From contig NZ_CP121274.1 of assembly GCF_029639405.1 (NCBI RefSeq), positions 1,364,001 to 1,428,000 on the forward strand: DNA of 64,000 nt, written 5' to 3'. The position numbers and the translations under genes were made by a program. The notes below the pieces were generated by a model, which did not search any database, had not been told where the DNA came from, and saw only the letters and a list, made by a program, of their open reading frames with translations. Source of the DNA: Microbacterium proteolyticum (lineage in GTDB: Bacteria; Actinomycetota; Actinomycetes; Actinomycetales; Microbacteriaceae). Shown piece after piece: positions 8,321 to 16,726 of this stretch (position 1 is its first letter; each line of letters starts with the position of its first letter).

Positions 8321-8387
8321 GCTCTCGCGGGCGGGGCGGGTGGACAGCGCCGACGCTGGGAGCACGTCCTATTCAGATCGGAGCACC

Positions 8388-9239
8388 ATGGCGCGTAGTC
8401 TCCGGGCCGAAGGATCCGCGGTCACCGCCTGGTTCGCGGATCGCTCCCTCGCGGCCGCGCCAACTGCCGAGGGCCCGACGATCCTCATCGTCGACGAAGG
8501 AGAGGTCGCCGCCCTCACCATCCGGCGCCTGTGGCACACCGCCCTCACGATCGAGCCGGTGCCCGCCGCCCGAGGCGGTTCGACGCTCGTGCTCCAGGCC
8601 GAGGGGACGGCTGCGTTCGGGCTGAGGGGCGCGAGCGCCGAGCTTCAAGCCGGTGAAGCTCTCGTCTACCCCGACGCCGCACTGCATCATGCGACCACCA
8701 GCCACCCCACCGCCCGCATCGAAGTTTTTTCCGCGAACAGCCTCCTCGACCACCCCGTCCCGCTCCCCGGCGCCGACGACAGCCCGGCGTGGCGGGCATT
8801 GGCATCCACCGTCAACGCGATCCTGAACGGCGATCACCGCCTCGGCGTCGCCGCGGAATTGGCGCTCGGACACGCGATCGAGAGCCTGTGCGCCGCGCTC
8901 ATCGCCGGACGACCCGGAGCGGATACCGATGCCTCGGGATTCCGTTCGTCGCAGGCCACTTTCGCCGCCGCGACGCGCGTGCTGACCGAGCGTGCCGCCG
9001 ACCCGGAGTTCACGGTCGAGGAGCTCGCCCGCACGCTCGACGTCTCGCGGCAGTACCTCGCGCGCGTCTTCGCGCGGCACGGCAGCACGCCGAGTTCGGC
9101 CCTTCGCAGCCGTCGCCTCGAACTCGCCGATGCCCTCGCGGCCGCGGGCTTGTCGTCCACCGAGATCGCGCAGCGGTCGGGTTTCCCGTCGACCCGCGCT
9201 CTGTCGCACGCTCGCCGCGACCGCGACACCCGCCGCTGA
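8388..9239 (+). CDS. AraC-family transcriptional regulator
   Basis: A 283-residue regulator. Residues about 20-120 are a cupin-like sensing domain of the AraC-binding type (QAGEALVYPDAALHHA). Residues about 185-280 hold two helix-turn-helix motifs (FTVEELARTLDVSRQYLARVF and the shorter second motif around SSTEIAQRSGFPSTR). The ATG at 8388 follows GGAG at good spacing; the in-frame GTG at 8340 lacks one. It is divergent from the secreted repeat protein, with a 29-bp palindrome between them, so that gene and the regulator itself are plausible targets. The inducer is unknown. Confidence 0.8.
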   Translation: MARSLRAEGSAVTAWFADRSLAAAPTAEGPTILIVDEGEVAALTIRRLWHTALTIEPVPAARGGSTLVLQAEGTAAFGLRGASAELQAGEALVYPDAALHHATTSHPTARIEVFSANSLLDHPVPLPGADDSPAWRALASTVNAILNGDHRLGVAAELALGHAIESLCAALIAGRPGADTDASGFRSSQATFAAATRVLTERAADPEFTVEELARTLDVSRQYLARVFARHGSTPSSALRSRRLELADALAAAGLSSTEIAQRSGFPSTRALSHARRDRDTRR

Positions 9240-9294
9240 CGCGGCGACGATGGATATGCGGGTGAAATCGCACGCCCCTCGGGCTAGGCCGGTC

Positions 9295-9322
9295 TTGACG
9301 CGAGGCAAGTCCGGGGTAGATT
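9295..9322 (+). promoter_or_regulatory. Promoter of hicAB, leaderless
   Basis: TTGACG at 9295-9300 and TAGATT at 9317-9322 are separated by 16 bp, close to consensus. The hicA ATG at 9329 begins 7 bases after the -10 box, so transcription probably starts at the start codon itself. Confidence 0.75.
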
Positions 9323-9328
9323 CTTGAA

Positions 9329-9538
9329 ATGAGAGCCCAGAAGACGCGGACGGTGCTGAAGCACCTCAAGCGGCTCGGATGGATCCGGCTGCGCGGCGGG
9401 CAGGGGAGTCACGAACTCTGGGGCCTCCCCGACGGATCTCAGAGAGCATCGATTCCCGTCGGGCACCGAGAGGTGTCGGTGGGTGTGTTGCGACAGATCG
9501 AAAGAGCCGGGGCCACGCTTCCCCCGACCTGGAAGTGA
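9329..9538 (+). CDS. hicA: HicA-family mRNA interferase toxin
   Basis: A 69-residue protein with the dsRBD-like HicA fold. It has a basic N-terminus, LKRLGWIRLRGGQGSH with the conserved catalytic-type histidine in GSHELW, and the C-terminal IPVGHREVSVGVLRQIERAG helix. HicA enzymes cleave mRNA ribosome-independently and are held inactive by HicB. The companion HicB-like gene starts 11 bp downstream, in the classical toxin-first order. A near-consensus leaderless promoter precedes it. Confidence 0.85.
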   Translation: MRAQKTRTVLKHLKRLGWIRLRGGQGSHELWGLPDGSQRASIPVGHREVSVGVLRQIERAGATLPPTWK

Positions 9539-9548
9539 GAGGAATCCG

Positions 9549-9935
9549 ATGAGTATCCAGACCTTCGACGTGACTGTGGAGCGCGAAGGACGGTGGTGGG
9601 TGTTCGACATCCCCCGGCTCGGCACAGGTGGACAAGCTCGCTCGCTCGAGGAAGTCGACCGTGAGGCGCAGGGTGTCGCCGCGATGTGGCTCGACGTCGA
9701 CCCCGCCGAGGTCGCCGTCCGTCTCGAAGTCAGCGGGGCGGAGCAGCTGCTCGCCGAATGGGTCGCCGCCGAGCATGACGAAGCGGAAGCGCGCCGCGCG
9801 CAGGCACGTGCAGCCGAACGTCGCCGCGCCGTCGTCACGGCCCTCCGCGCCAACTACACCGCTCCCGACGTCGGACGAGTGCTCGGAATCAGCAAGCAGC
9901 GGGTGTACCAGATCGAGAAGGCGAAGGCGTCCTAG
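9549..9935 (+). CDS. hicB: HicB-family antitoxin with C-terminal HTH
   Basis: A 128-residue antitoxin. Residues 1-55 have the HicB beta-sheet pattern (VTVEREGRWWVFDIPRLG). The middle is a charged Ala/Arg/Glu helix (about 75-100). The C-terminal 25 residues form a helix-turn-helix (PDVGRVLGISKQRVYQIEKA), which would let it autorepress the operon. It starts at an ATG with GAGG upstream and follows hicA by 10 bp. The HTH looks more like a Sigma-70 region 4/MerR-type helix than the usual ribbon-helix-helix of some HicB proteins. Confidence 0.8.
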   Translation: MSIQTFDVTVEREGRWWVFDIPRLGTGGQARSLEEVDREAQGVAAMWLDVDPAEVAVRLEVSGAEQLLAEWVAAEHDEAEARRAQARAAERRRAVVTALRANYTAPDVGRVLGISKQRVYQIEKAKAS

Positions 9936-9998
9936 CCGGTGGCCACCGGAAGCCGACTGGCCCGCGACGCCCCGACCCGCGGCCGGAAGAATCGACGC

Positions 9999-10853
9999 AT
10001 GACCGACGCCCCTGGCATCCTGCACCTGCTCGCCTTCGCCGCGGAACCGGGCGGCGGCAACCCCGCAGGAGTGGTCCTGGATGCCATGGCCCTCGACGGC
10101 GCCGACATGCTGCGGATCGCGGCTGACCTGGGGTATCCCGAGACGGCGTACGTCACGGCCCGCGATGGGGAGCGGCTGCGGGTGCGCTACTTCTCGCCCG
10201 AGGCCGAGGTGCCGTTCTGCGGGCACGCGACGATCGCGACGGCGGTCGCCCTCGTCGAAGCATCGGGACCGGGGGAGTTCGTGTTCGAGACATCCGCGGG
10301 CGACGTGCGCGTGTCGACGCGGGACGAGGACGGCCGGATCGCGGCGGGATTCACGAGCGTCGAGCCGACGGTCCGCGATTTCGCCGACCCCGCACCCTTG
10401 CTCGCGCTGCTCGGACTCGACGCCGATGACCTTGACCCGCGGATGCCGCTCGCCGAGGCCTTCGCGGGGAACTGGCATCCGGTGGTCGCCGTCCGCACGA
10501 TCGAGCGGTTCGACGGGTTCGGATACGACTCGGCCGCGCTGCGTGTGCTGATGGATGAACGCGGGTGGACGGGAACCGTCACGGTGGTGCACGTCGACGG
10601 CGAGGTCGCCGACGGCGCGATGATCGAGGCGCGCAACCTGTTCCCGGTCGGCGACATCACCGAGGACCCGGCCACGGGCTCGGCGGCTGCCGCGCTCGGC
10701 GCCTACCTCCGCGACCGCGTCGGAATCACGACGCCGTTCCACGTCACCGTGCATCAGGGGCGGCACATCGGTCGCCCGAGCGTCCTCGAGGTGGACGCGC
10801 CGCCGGTCGGTGGCATCCAGGTGTCCGGGACGGCCGTGCCGCTGGAGGGCTGA
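9999..10853 (+). CDS. PhzF family isomerase/epimerase
   Basis: A 284-residue two-domain protein of the PhzF/diaminopimelate-epimerase fold. It has GGGNPAGVV, the YPETAYV segment with the likely acid/base glutamate, RYFSPEAEVPFCGHATIA and EDPATGSAAAALGAYL, all hallmark PhzF motifs. Most such proteins outside phenazine clusters have unknown substrates. No phenazine or secondary-metabolite genes are nearby, so no pathway is assigned. The ATG at 9999 with GGAAGA upstream is preferred over an earlier in-frame start. Confidence 0.85.
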   Translation: MTDAPGILHLLAFAAEPGGGNPAGVVLDAMALDGADMLRIAADLGYPETAYVTARDGERLRVRYFSPEAEVPFCGHATIATAVALVEASGPGEFVFETSAGDVRVSTRDEDGRIAAGFTSVEPTVRDFADPAPLLALLGLDADDLDPRMPLAEAFAGNWHPVVAVRTIERFDGFGYDSAALRVLMDERGWTGTVTVVHVDGEVADGAMIEARNLFPVGDITEDPATGSAAAALGAYLRDRVGITTPFHVTVHQGRHIGRPSVLEVDAPPVGGIQVSGTAVPLEG

Positions 10854-10911
10854 CCTTCCGCGGGGGTATGTCCCGAGTCTGGTTGGCTGGACTCTACTCA
10901 GGCGGCGAAAA

Positions 10912-11050
10912 GTGGGACATGCACCCCCATAAGTGGGACGAGGGGCCAGCGCCGCGTCGGCGACCCGAACCCATGTCCCACTTCATGCTGTCTGAGGCCC
11001 CTCCAAACAGCAACAACTGGGACATGCGCCCCCATAAGTGGGACGAGGGG
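10912..11050. repeat. Intergenic repeat cluster, family B copies 1 and 2
   Basis: Two direct 33-bp copies (10913-10945 and 11018-11050) differ at one base. Both have TGGGACATG, ten bases, then AGTGGGACGAGGG. Between them CATGTCCCACTT at 10972-10983 is an inverted half copy. A third copy with the same 10-bp internal spacing is at 48572-48603. The cluster fills the gap between the phzF-like gene and the convergent xanthine-dehydrogenase-type gene. No ORF or known element explains it. Confidence 0.8.
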
Positions 11051-11064
11051 GGAACAGCAACGCC

Positions 11065-13812
11065 TCACTCCCCGCCGGCCAACCTCCACACGCGGTCGCG
11101 CGAGAACGGCAGCTCGTAACCGCGGCGGCCGAGGGCGCGGGAGACGGCGTTGCCGATCGCGGCGCCCACCGGGTTGTACGGCGATTCGCTCATCGACTTC
11201 GCGCCGAACGGACCCAGCGCATCGTCGGTCTCCGCGAAGTACACCTCGGTGTCGGGCACGTCGGCGAACTGCGGCACGCGGTACGTGCGGAACACGGCGT
11301 TCTGCACCACCCCGTCCTCGAGCATCACCTCTTCGTACAGCGCGCCGCCGAGGGCCTGCGCGGCGCCGCCCTCGATCTGCCCGCGGCACTGCTCCGGGTT
11401 GATCACGACACCGGCGTCGGCCGTCTGGATCGACTGCAGCACTCTCACCGTCCCGGTCTCGGGGTCGACGGCCACCCGCACCGCGTGGACGTTGAACGCG
11501 AGCGAGCGGAAGTCGCCGAACTCCGCGCCGTCCGCCGTGAGTCCGTGTTCGTCGCGGAGCGTGGCGGGGGCGGCATCCACGATCCGTTCCCACGAGACGA
11601 GCTCATCTCCGGCCAGAACCCCGGATGCCACGACCTCCGCCGACACCACGTCGCCCCCGGTCAGCTGCGCGGCGATGTCGACCATGCGCCGCCGCAGCAC
11701 GGTGCACGCCGCGTGGAGCGCCTTGCCGGCGACCGTCGTGCCGGCCGACGCGAAGGCGCCGGTGTCGTGGCGGACGGCGTCGGTGTCAGCGGCCCAGAGT
11801 TCCAGGCGGTCGTGCGGGACGTCGAGAACGGTCGCCGCGATCTGCCGGTGCACGGTTGAGGTGCCGTTGCCGAACTCCGCGGTGCCGACGCGCAGCAGGA
11901 AGGTGCCGTCGGGGCGCAGGGTCGCCGTCGTGTGCGCGATGTGCCCGCGCGGGGCCATCGTTGCGATCATCGCGGCCGCCATCCCCTCGCCCACCGCCCA
12001 GCCCGCGGGAGCCTCGACGCCGTTGCCGCGCCGCAGCGCGTCCTGCGCGAGATCGAGGCACTGGTCGAGGCCGTAACTGCCCCAGATCAGGTCTTCCTCG
12101 TACTTCTCGTCTTCGTCGGGGTGGAGAGGGTCGCCCTCCTTCACCACGTTGATCCGGCGCAGGTCGAACGGGTCGATGCCGAGCTCCTCGGCGAGAGCGT
12201 CCATCGCCGACTCCACCGCGAACACGACCTGCCCGAGCCCGTAGCCGCGGAACGCCCCCGACGGCGGGTTGTTCGTGTACACCGCTTCGGCGTCGGTCCA
12301 CTTCGTCGGCACGCGGTACAGCGTCGTCGACTCGGCGCACGAGTGGAACAGCACGCCGATCGCGTGATTGCCGTACGCGCCGGTGTCGCTGAGGACGTCG
12401 AGCTTCATCGCGGTCAGGCGCCCCTCGGCATCCGCCCCCAGCGTGGTGCGTACGCGCATCGGATGCCGGAGCGAGGCCCGCACGAACTGGTCGGTGCGCG
12501 AGTACTCGTACGCGACCGGACGACCGAGCTTCAGCACGGCGAGGGCCGTGAGGTCTTCCGTGAACAGCTCCTGCTTGCCGCCGAAGCCACCGCCGACGCG
12601 GGTCGCGAACACGCGGATGCGGTCGCGCTCGAGCCCGAGGATGTGCGCGAGCTCGTTGCGCGCGAGGAACGGCACCTGGGTCGACGAGCGGATGACGAGA
12701 CGCCCGTCGTCGTCGAGCCAGCCGACGGCGCCGTGCGTTTCGAGAGCCGCATGGGTGACCCGCGCCGACCGCCACTCGCCCGTGACGGTGACGTGGCTCG
12801 CCTCGAGGGCCGCGTCGATGTCGCCGCCGTGGCCCGTGTGGAATCCGGCGACGACGTTGCGTCCGGCGTCCATCACCCGTTCGTCGGGCGTGCGGTCGGG
12901 GTGCAGCAGCGGGGCTCCGGGCCGTCGCGCGTCCTCGGGGTCGAAGACGGCGGGCAGCACGTCGTACTCGACGCGGACCGCGCGGCAGCCGGCATCCGCC
13001 GCTTCCGCCGTCTCGGCGACGACCGCCGCGACCCGCTGGCCGACGTGGCGGACGACGTCGTCGAGCATCCGCGTGTCGTCAGGGTCGTCGGTGCGGTGCT
13101 CGTGGCGGCCGGTCGAGTAGCGGATGTCGGGGACGTCGAGGTGGGTGAAGACCGCCACGACACCGGGTGTTGCGAGGGCCGCGGCCGTGTCGATCGAGGT
13201 GATCCGCGCGTGTGCGTGGGGTGAGGTGACGACGCGCAGCACGAGCGGCGGTCCGCCCGGCACGGGCTCGTCGAAGGTGAAGGGCTCCTTGCCCTGCACG
13301 ATGCGGCGGGCGGCCTCGGGGGCGACCGAGGCGCCGACGCGGCCGGCGTCCGTGGCCGCGCGTCCGGTCTCGCGCACGGGACCGAGCACCGACTCGCGGA
13401 TCGCCTCGCGGATCGGGCGGTACCCCGTGCACCGGCACAGGTTGCCCTTCATGCGGCGGTCGAGGTCGTCGAGGTCGCCTGCGCACAGCGTGGAGGCCGT
13501 GACGCTCATCCCCGGGGTGCAGAACCCGCACTGGAACCCGAATCCGGATGCCAGCGCCTCCTGCACCGGGTGCAACTCGTCGCCCGGGGCGAGCCCCGCG
13601 GCCGTCGTGATCGAACGTCCCTCGAGACGCATCGCCGGGACGATGCAGGAGTGCGTCGGCTCACCGTCGAGCAGCACCGAGCACGCGCCGCAGTCGCCCG
13701 CGTCGCATCCCTTCTTCACCTCGACGTGCCCGGTCTCGCGCAGCAGCGTGCGCGCGCACTGACCGGGCCGCGGGTCGGCCTCGACGGCGGACCCGTTGAC
13801 CTGGAACTTCAC
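11065..13812 (-). CDS. Molybdenum hydroxylase: [2Fe-2S] domain fused to Mo-binding subunit
   Basis: A 915-residue xanthine-dehydrogenase-family protein. Residues 1-150 bind two [2Fe-2S] clusters (Cys36/41/44/56 and Cys95/98/126/128, the latter as CGFC and CRC). Residues about 165-910 form the molybdopterin subunit with VGGGFGGKQE, PSGAFRGYG and the C-terminal SMSESPYNP containing the likely active-site glutamate. Such enzymes hydroxylate N-heterocycles or aldehydes. The purine-ureide genes nearby suggest hypoxanthine/xanthine as substrate, by inference only. The GTG start has GGGAGG upstream. The FAD subunit is encoded separately just upstream. Most family members split the Fe-S and Mo subunits. 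Confidence 0.88.
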   Translation of the reverse strand: MKFQVNGSAVEADPRPGQCARTLLRETGHVEVKKGCDAGDCGACSVLLDGEPTHSCIVPAMRLEGRSITTAAGLAPGDELHPVQEALASGFGFQCGFCTPGMSVTASTLCAGDLDDLDRRMKGNLCRCTGYRPIREAIRESVLGPVRETGRAATDAGRVGASVAPEAARRIVQGKEPFTFDEPVPGGPPLVLRVVTSPHAHARITSIDTAAALATPGVVAVFTHLDVPDIRYSTGRHEHRTDDPDDTRMLDDVVRHVGQRVAAVVAETAEAADAGCRAVRVEYDVLPAVFDPEDARRPGAPLLHPDRTPDERVMDAGRNVVAGFHTGHGGDIDAALEASHVTVTGEWRSARVTHAALETHGAVGWLDDDGRLVIRSSTQVPFLARNELAHILGLERDRIRVFATRVGGGFGGKQELFTEDLTALAVLKLGRPVAYEYSRTDQFVRASLRHPMRVRTTLGADAEGRLTAMKLDVLSDTGAYGNHAIGVLFHSCAESTTLYRVPTKWTDAEAVYTNNPPSGAFRGYGLGQVVFAVESAMDALAEELGIDPFDLRRINVVKEGDPLHPDEDEKYEEDLIWGSYGLDQCLDLAQDALRRGNGVEAPAGWAVGEGMAAAMIATMAPRGHIAHTTATLRPDGTFLLRVGTAEFGNGTSTVHRQIAATVLDVPHDRLELWAADTDAVRHDTGAFASAGTTVAGKALHAACTVLRRRMVDIAAQLTGGDVVSAEVVASGVLAGDELVSWERIVDAAPATLRDEHGLTADGAEFGDFRSLAFNVHAVRVAVDPETGTVRVLQSIQTADAGVVINPEQCRGQIEGGAAQALGGALYEEVMLEDGVVQNAVFRTYRVPQFADVPDTEVYFAETDDALGPFGAKSMSESPYNPVGAAIGNAVSRALGRRGYELPFSRDRVWRLAGGE

Positions 13813-13842
13813 TCGGTGTCCTCCCGGTGGACGTGTGCCGGG

Positions 13843-13941
13843 CGGCGGCTGTGCCGCGCTCCGGAGAAAGAGGGCCGAAGCGCGGGGCCGTGGTTCGTTT
13901 GGCCCGCAGCACCGCGGAAAGTTCCGGAGCGCGGGCCGCCG
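13843..13941. repeat. Long-loop inverted repeat, family C copy 2
   Basis: Arms 13843-13865 (ending GTGCCGCGCTCCGGA) and 13923-13941 (TCCGGAGCGCGGGCCGCCG) pair with minor interruptions across a 57-nt spacer. The 15-base left-arm core equals that at 4141-4155, where the spacer is 56 nt. The repeat fills the gap between the FAD-subunit gene and the Fe-S/Mo gene of the same operon. Confidence 0.5.
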
Positions 13942-13984
13942 CGGAAGCTGCCGGGGCGCGGGACGGCAACAAGGAGCCGGTCAC

Positions 13985-14809
13985 TCATGCGGCGGCCTCG
14001 CGCACGAACCCCGCGCGCAACCGCTCCGCGAGCACCACGCTCACCCCGCGCCGCCAGTCGGCGCTCCCGAGCGGATCGGTGTAGAAATCGGTGGCGGATG
14101 CCACGGCATCCCGAAGCTCGCCCGCACCGGGGACGCGCGCGAACCGCAGCACGCGCGGTCGACGCACCGCGGCCGTGACGACGAACACCGACGATCCGTC
14201 GGGGTCGACGCGGGCCGTGACCACCGCACCGGAGCGGCCGAGCTCGGCCAGCGCGATCTTCTGCAGACCGACGCGCGAGGCGAGGGCCGCGAGGGGGACG
14301 TCGAGTGCGCGAACGACCTCGCCGCGCTCGAGCGAGGTCGCGGCGTTGTCGATGACGAGCTCGGCGACGGCGATCCGGCGCTCGCCGCCGTCGGGCGTCC
14401 AGATCAGGGCCGTGGCATCCAGGGTCGAGAGGAAGGCGATCATCGCCCCCGCCGCGAACGCCTGGCAGACGTTGCCGCCGACGGTGGCGGTGTTCCAGAT
14501 CTTGAACGACGCGAGCAGCGCGTCGGCCGAGGGTCGCGCGAGGGCGAGCGACGTCCACGCCGCGGGCGCTTCGCGCTCGACCCACGCCAGGAGCCGCGCG
14601 ATCGTGCAGGTCGCCCCGATGCGCAGGCCCTCGTCGGTGACCTCGACGTCGGGCCAGCCGAGGGTGGTGAGATCGACGAACCCGGTGGTGTGCGGCTGCG
14701 GTTCGCTCATGATCCACGTTCCGCCGGCCATGACGACCTCGCCGGGGGCGAGCGCGAGATCCGCCCGGGTGCGAGCGGCGCGGTACGAGGTGACGGTGGT
14801 GATGTCCAC
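13985..14809 (-). CDS. FAD-binding subunit of molybdenum hydroxylase
   Basis: A 274-residue CoxM/XdhB-type flavoprotein subunit. The family motif around VMAGGTWIM and the TVGGNVCQAFAAGAM segment bind the FAD pyrophosphate, and a CO-dehydrogenase flavoprotein C-terminal domain follows (about 175-270). It passes electrons from the Fe-S/Mo polypeptide encoded 172 bp downstream to NAD or another acceptor. The start ATG lies 3 bp after the stop of the PNPOx-like gene, so the three genes form one operon. Confidence 0.88.
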   Translation of the reverse strand: MDITTVTSYRAARTRADLALAPGEVVMAGGTWIMSEPQPHTTGFVDLTTLGWPDVEVTDEGLRIGATCTIARLLAWVEREAPAAWTSLALARPSADALLASFKIWNTATVGGNVCQAFAAGAMIAFLSTLDATALIWTPDGGERRIAVAELVIDNAATSLERGEVVRALDVPLAALASRVGLQKIALAELGRSGAVVTARVDPDGSSVFVVTAAVRRPRVLRFARVPGAGELRDAVASATDFYTDPLGSADWRRGVSVVLAERLRAGFVREAAA

Positions 14810-14812
14810 GCG

Positions 14813-15427
14813 TCAGCCCGCCAGGATCTCGCCCGACCACGCTCCATCGGCGAGTCGGTAGTGCTGACGGGTGCTCTGCCCGGCGGGGTCGCCGCGCCAG
14901 AACGTCAGGGTGAGGGGACGCAACCGGAAGCCGACCCAGCGCTGCGGCGGGTCGAGGATCGGGTGCGAGGAATCGAACTCGGCCCACACGCGCCGACGCT
15001 CGTCGGCGGGGAGCTGTGCGTTGTCGAGCGTGTTCATCCAGGCCAGCAGCTGCAGATACCGCGACCGCTGCGCGTACACGGCGGCGGCCTCGCGGGCGCT
15101 CACGCGCTCGACGATCCCCCGGACGACGAGCTGCCGACCCACCTCGGGCCACGCGACCGCCATCGCCGCGACGGGATTCGCCGCGATCTCGGTGACCTTG
15201 GCGCTGGCGGCATCGGTGTGGAAGTAGAGGCCCGTGGCATCCCGATCGCTCACGAGCACGTGGCGGAGCGACGGCAGTCCGTCGCGTCCGATCGTCGACA
15301 GCGCGGCGAGGGGCCGCAGCTCGCTGTCGTGCGGCGGAAGCCACCGCACCATCAGCGCCAGCGGGTCGGCGACGAGGGCGTCGGCCTCGTCGATGTCGGA
15401 ACCGAACGTGGTACCTGCCGTGATCAT
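14813..15427 (-). CDS. Pyridoxamine 5'-phosphate oxidase family flavoprotein
   Basis: A 204-residue split-barrel FMN protein with PLALMVRWLPPH near the N-terminus, the FMN-phosphate region SLRHVLVSDRD, and a PNPOx C-terminal dimerisation segment (PPQRWVGFRLRPLTLTFWRG). It resembles PdxH but its place at the head of a molybdenum hydroxylase operon suggests a dedicated role, perhaps PLP or flavin chemistry for purine use. The ATG at 15427 has GGAGG 5 bp upstream; a GTG two codons earlier would sit inside the ribosome-binding site. Confidence 0.75.
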   Translation of the reverse strand: MITAGTTFGSDIDEADALVADPLALMVRWLPPHDSELRPLAALSTIGRDGLPSLRHVLVSDRDATGLYFHTDAASAKVTEIAANPVAAMAVAWPEVGRQLVVRGIVERVSAREAAAVYAQRSRYLQLLAWMNTLDNAQLPADERRRVWAEFDSSHPILDPPQRWVGFRLRPLTLTFWRGDPAGQSTRQHYRLADGAWSGEILAG

Positions 15428-15473
15428 GGCCACCTCCGGGGTGCAGTGTCATCGCTGAGCGTAGGCATCGTGC

Positions 15474-15489
15474 GTTTCGGTGATGTTGC
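15474..15489. promoter_or_regulatory. GlnR-like box, one mismatch
   Basis: GTTTC-N6-GTTGC is the complement-orientation GlnR consensus (GTTTC-N6-GTnAC) with one mismatch. It lies in the 106-bp region between the divergent molybdenum-hydroxylase operon and the MTHFR-like gene. Context fits nitrogen control, but one box with a mismatch is weak evidence. Confidence 0.35.
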
Positions 15490-15521
15490 CGCCATGAACA
15501 TTCGCTGAAACACAGGGTTCG

Positions 15522-15527
15522 TACACT
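15522..15527 (+). promoter_or_regulatory. -10 box of leaderless promoter
   Basis: TACACT ends 6 bases before the ATG at 15534, the same arrangement seen at 9329 and 44927. No ribosome-binding site precedes that start, consistent with a leaderless mRNA. The -35 is not obvious. Confidence 0.55.
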
Positions 15528-15533
15528 CCGGGC

Positions 15534-16556
15534 ATGACCCTGCTGCCCCTGCTGGACGCGTGCCCCAAGCGCATGGAATACGGCCCGTGCGGAGGCGTCG
15601 GCTTCGACGGATCGTGCGAGGTCGACGCGGAGCAAACGTGCGCGTTCCTGCCGCGCGGCACGGTGCCGTGGACGGGCGTCGACCGCGTCTCGGCACCTGC
15701 CCCAGGCCCCCGCACCGCCGCCGCCGCGGAGACCCTGTCCTCGCTCGGCACGCGCCCGTGGGTCGTGGCCGACCTCCCCGCGCGGGCGCTGAGCGTGGCA
15801 TCCATCGACTCGTGCGCCGCGGTGCTCGCCGGAGAAGTGGATGCCGTCCTCGCCGGCGACGCGGGAACCGCGCGCGTCCAGTTCCCCCCGGCCTACCGCG
15901 CCCACCTGCTGCAGCGCGCGGGGCTGCGGGTGTGGACGGGGCTGAACATGCGCGACCGCAACCGCGTGGCGATCGAGGGGGAGCTGGCGGCCCTGGCCGT
16001 CGAGGGGGTGGCCGGGGTGCACTGCGTGACCGGCGACCACACCCGCACGGGGCACCGGCCCGACGCCGCGCCCGTGTTCGACCTCGACTCGACCGAGGCC
16101 GCCGCCCTCGCCCGCGCCGCGGGGCACGTCGTGTCGGTCGCGGCGTCGCCGGTGGCCCCGCCGGTGGAGCGTCGGGCCGCGCGGTTGCGCGAGAAGCTGC
16201 GCGCCGGCGCCGACGTCTGCTTCGTGAACCACGCCGGCGGAGCGGAACCGGTGCGGCGGTTCATCGACGCCGTGGCCGCCCCGGTGCGGTTCATCCCGTG
16301 CGTGCCGGTCGTCGTCGACCATGCCTCGGCCGACGTGCTGGAGTCGTTCACGACGCTCGCGGTGCCGGACGGGTTCCTCGCGCGCATCCGCGGCGCCGCC
16401 GAACCCCGCGCCGAGGGCATCGCGCTCGCGGTCGCGCTCGCCGAGGAGATGCTCGCGATCCCGGGTGTCGTCGGCGTGAACCTGTCGGGCGGCCGCGACG
16501 GCGGCGAGGAGTCGTTCGCCGAGGCCCAGGCCGAGATCGCGCGTCGGCTGCGCTGA
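15534..16556 (+). CDS. MTHFR-like protein with N-terminal Cys-rich MTHFR-C domain
   Basis: A 340-residue protein. Residues 5-45 carry the Cys-rich signature CPKRMEYGPCGGV plus further cysteines (Cys28, Cys36), matching the domain normally found C-terminal to some methylenetetrahydrofolate reductases. Residues about 75-335 look like the MetF TIM barrel (GLNMRDRNR, GVHCVTGDH). The order is therefore the reverse of the usual fusion. It probably reduces or binds a folate one-carbon unit; a link to one-carbon release in purine breakdown is inference. It is divergent from the molybdenum hydroxylase operon and ends at a hairpin. Confidence 0.7.
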   Translation: MTLLPLLDACPKRMEYGPCGGVGFDGSCEVDAEQTCAFLPRGTVPWTGVDRVSAPAPGPRTAAAAETLSSLGTRPWVVADLPARALSVASIDSCAAVLAGEVDAVLAGDAGTARVQFPPAYRAHLLQRAGLRVWTGLNMRDRNRVAIEGELAALAVEGVAGVHCVTGDHTRTGHRPDAAPVFDLDSTEAAALARAAGHVVSVAASPVAPPVERRAARLREKLRAGADVCFVNHAGGAEPVRRFIDAVAAPVRFIPCVPVVVDHASADVLESFTTLAVPDGFLARIRGAAEPRAEGIALAVALAEEMLAIPGVVGVNLSGGRDGGEESFAEAQAEIARRLR

Positions 16557-16696
16557 CGCGGGCCGCGGACAAAACGAAGGAGAACAGCGGCCCGGGTGGG
16601 GGTGCGGCCCGGGGTGGTGGCATCCGGGGTGCGGATCTCCTGCGTTGTGTCCTTCTCAGGCGGGTGGATGCCGCGAGAGCGGGGTTCTGCCCGAGT

Positions 16697-16717
16697 CGGC
16701 CCCGGCCGGTGGGGCCG
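16697..16717. terminator. Hairpin between convergent genes
   Basis: Arms CGGCCCC (16697-16703) and GGGGCCG (16711-16717) with a 7-nt loop lie just beyond the stop of the FAD/NAD(P) gene (16727) and facing the MTHFR-like gene. The rest of the 170-bp gap shows nothing else recognisable. Confidence 0.45.
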
Positions 16718-16726
16718 CACCGCCGG

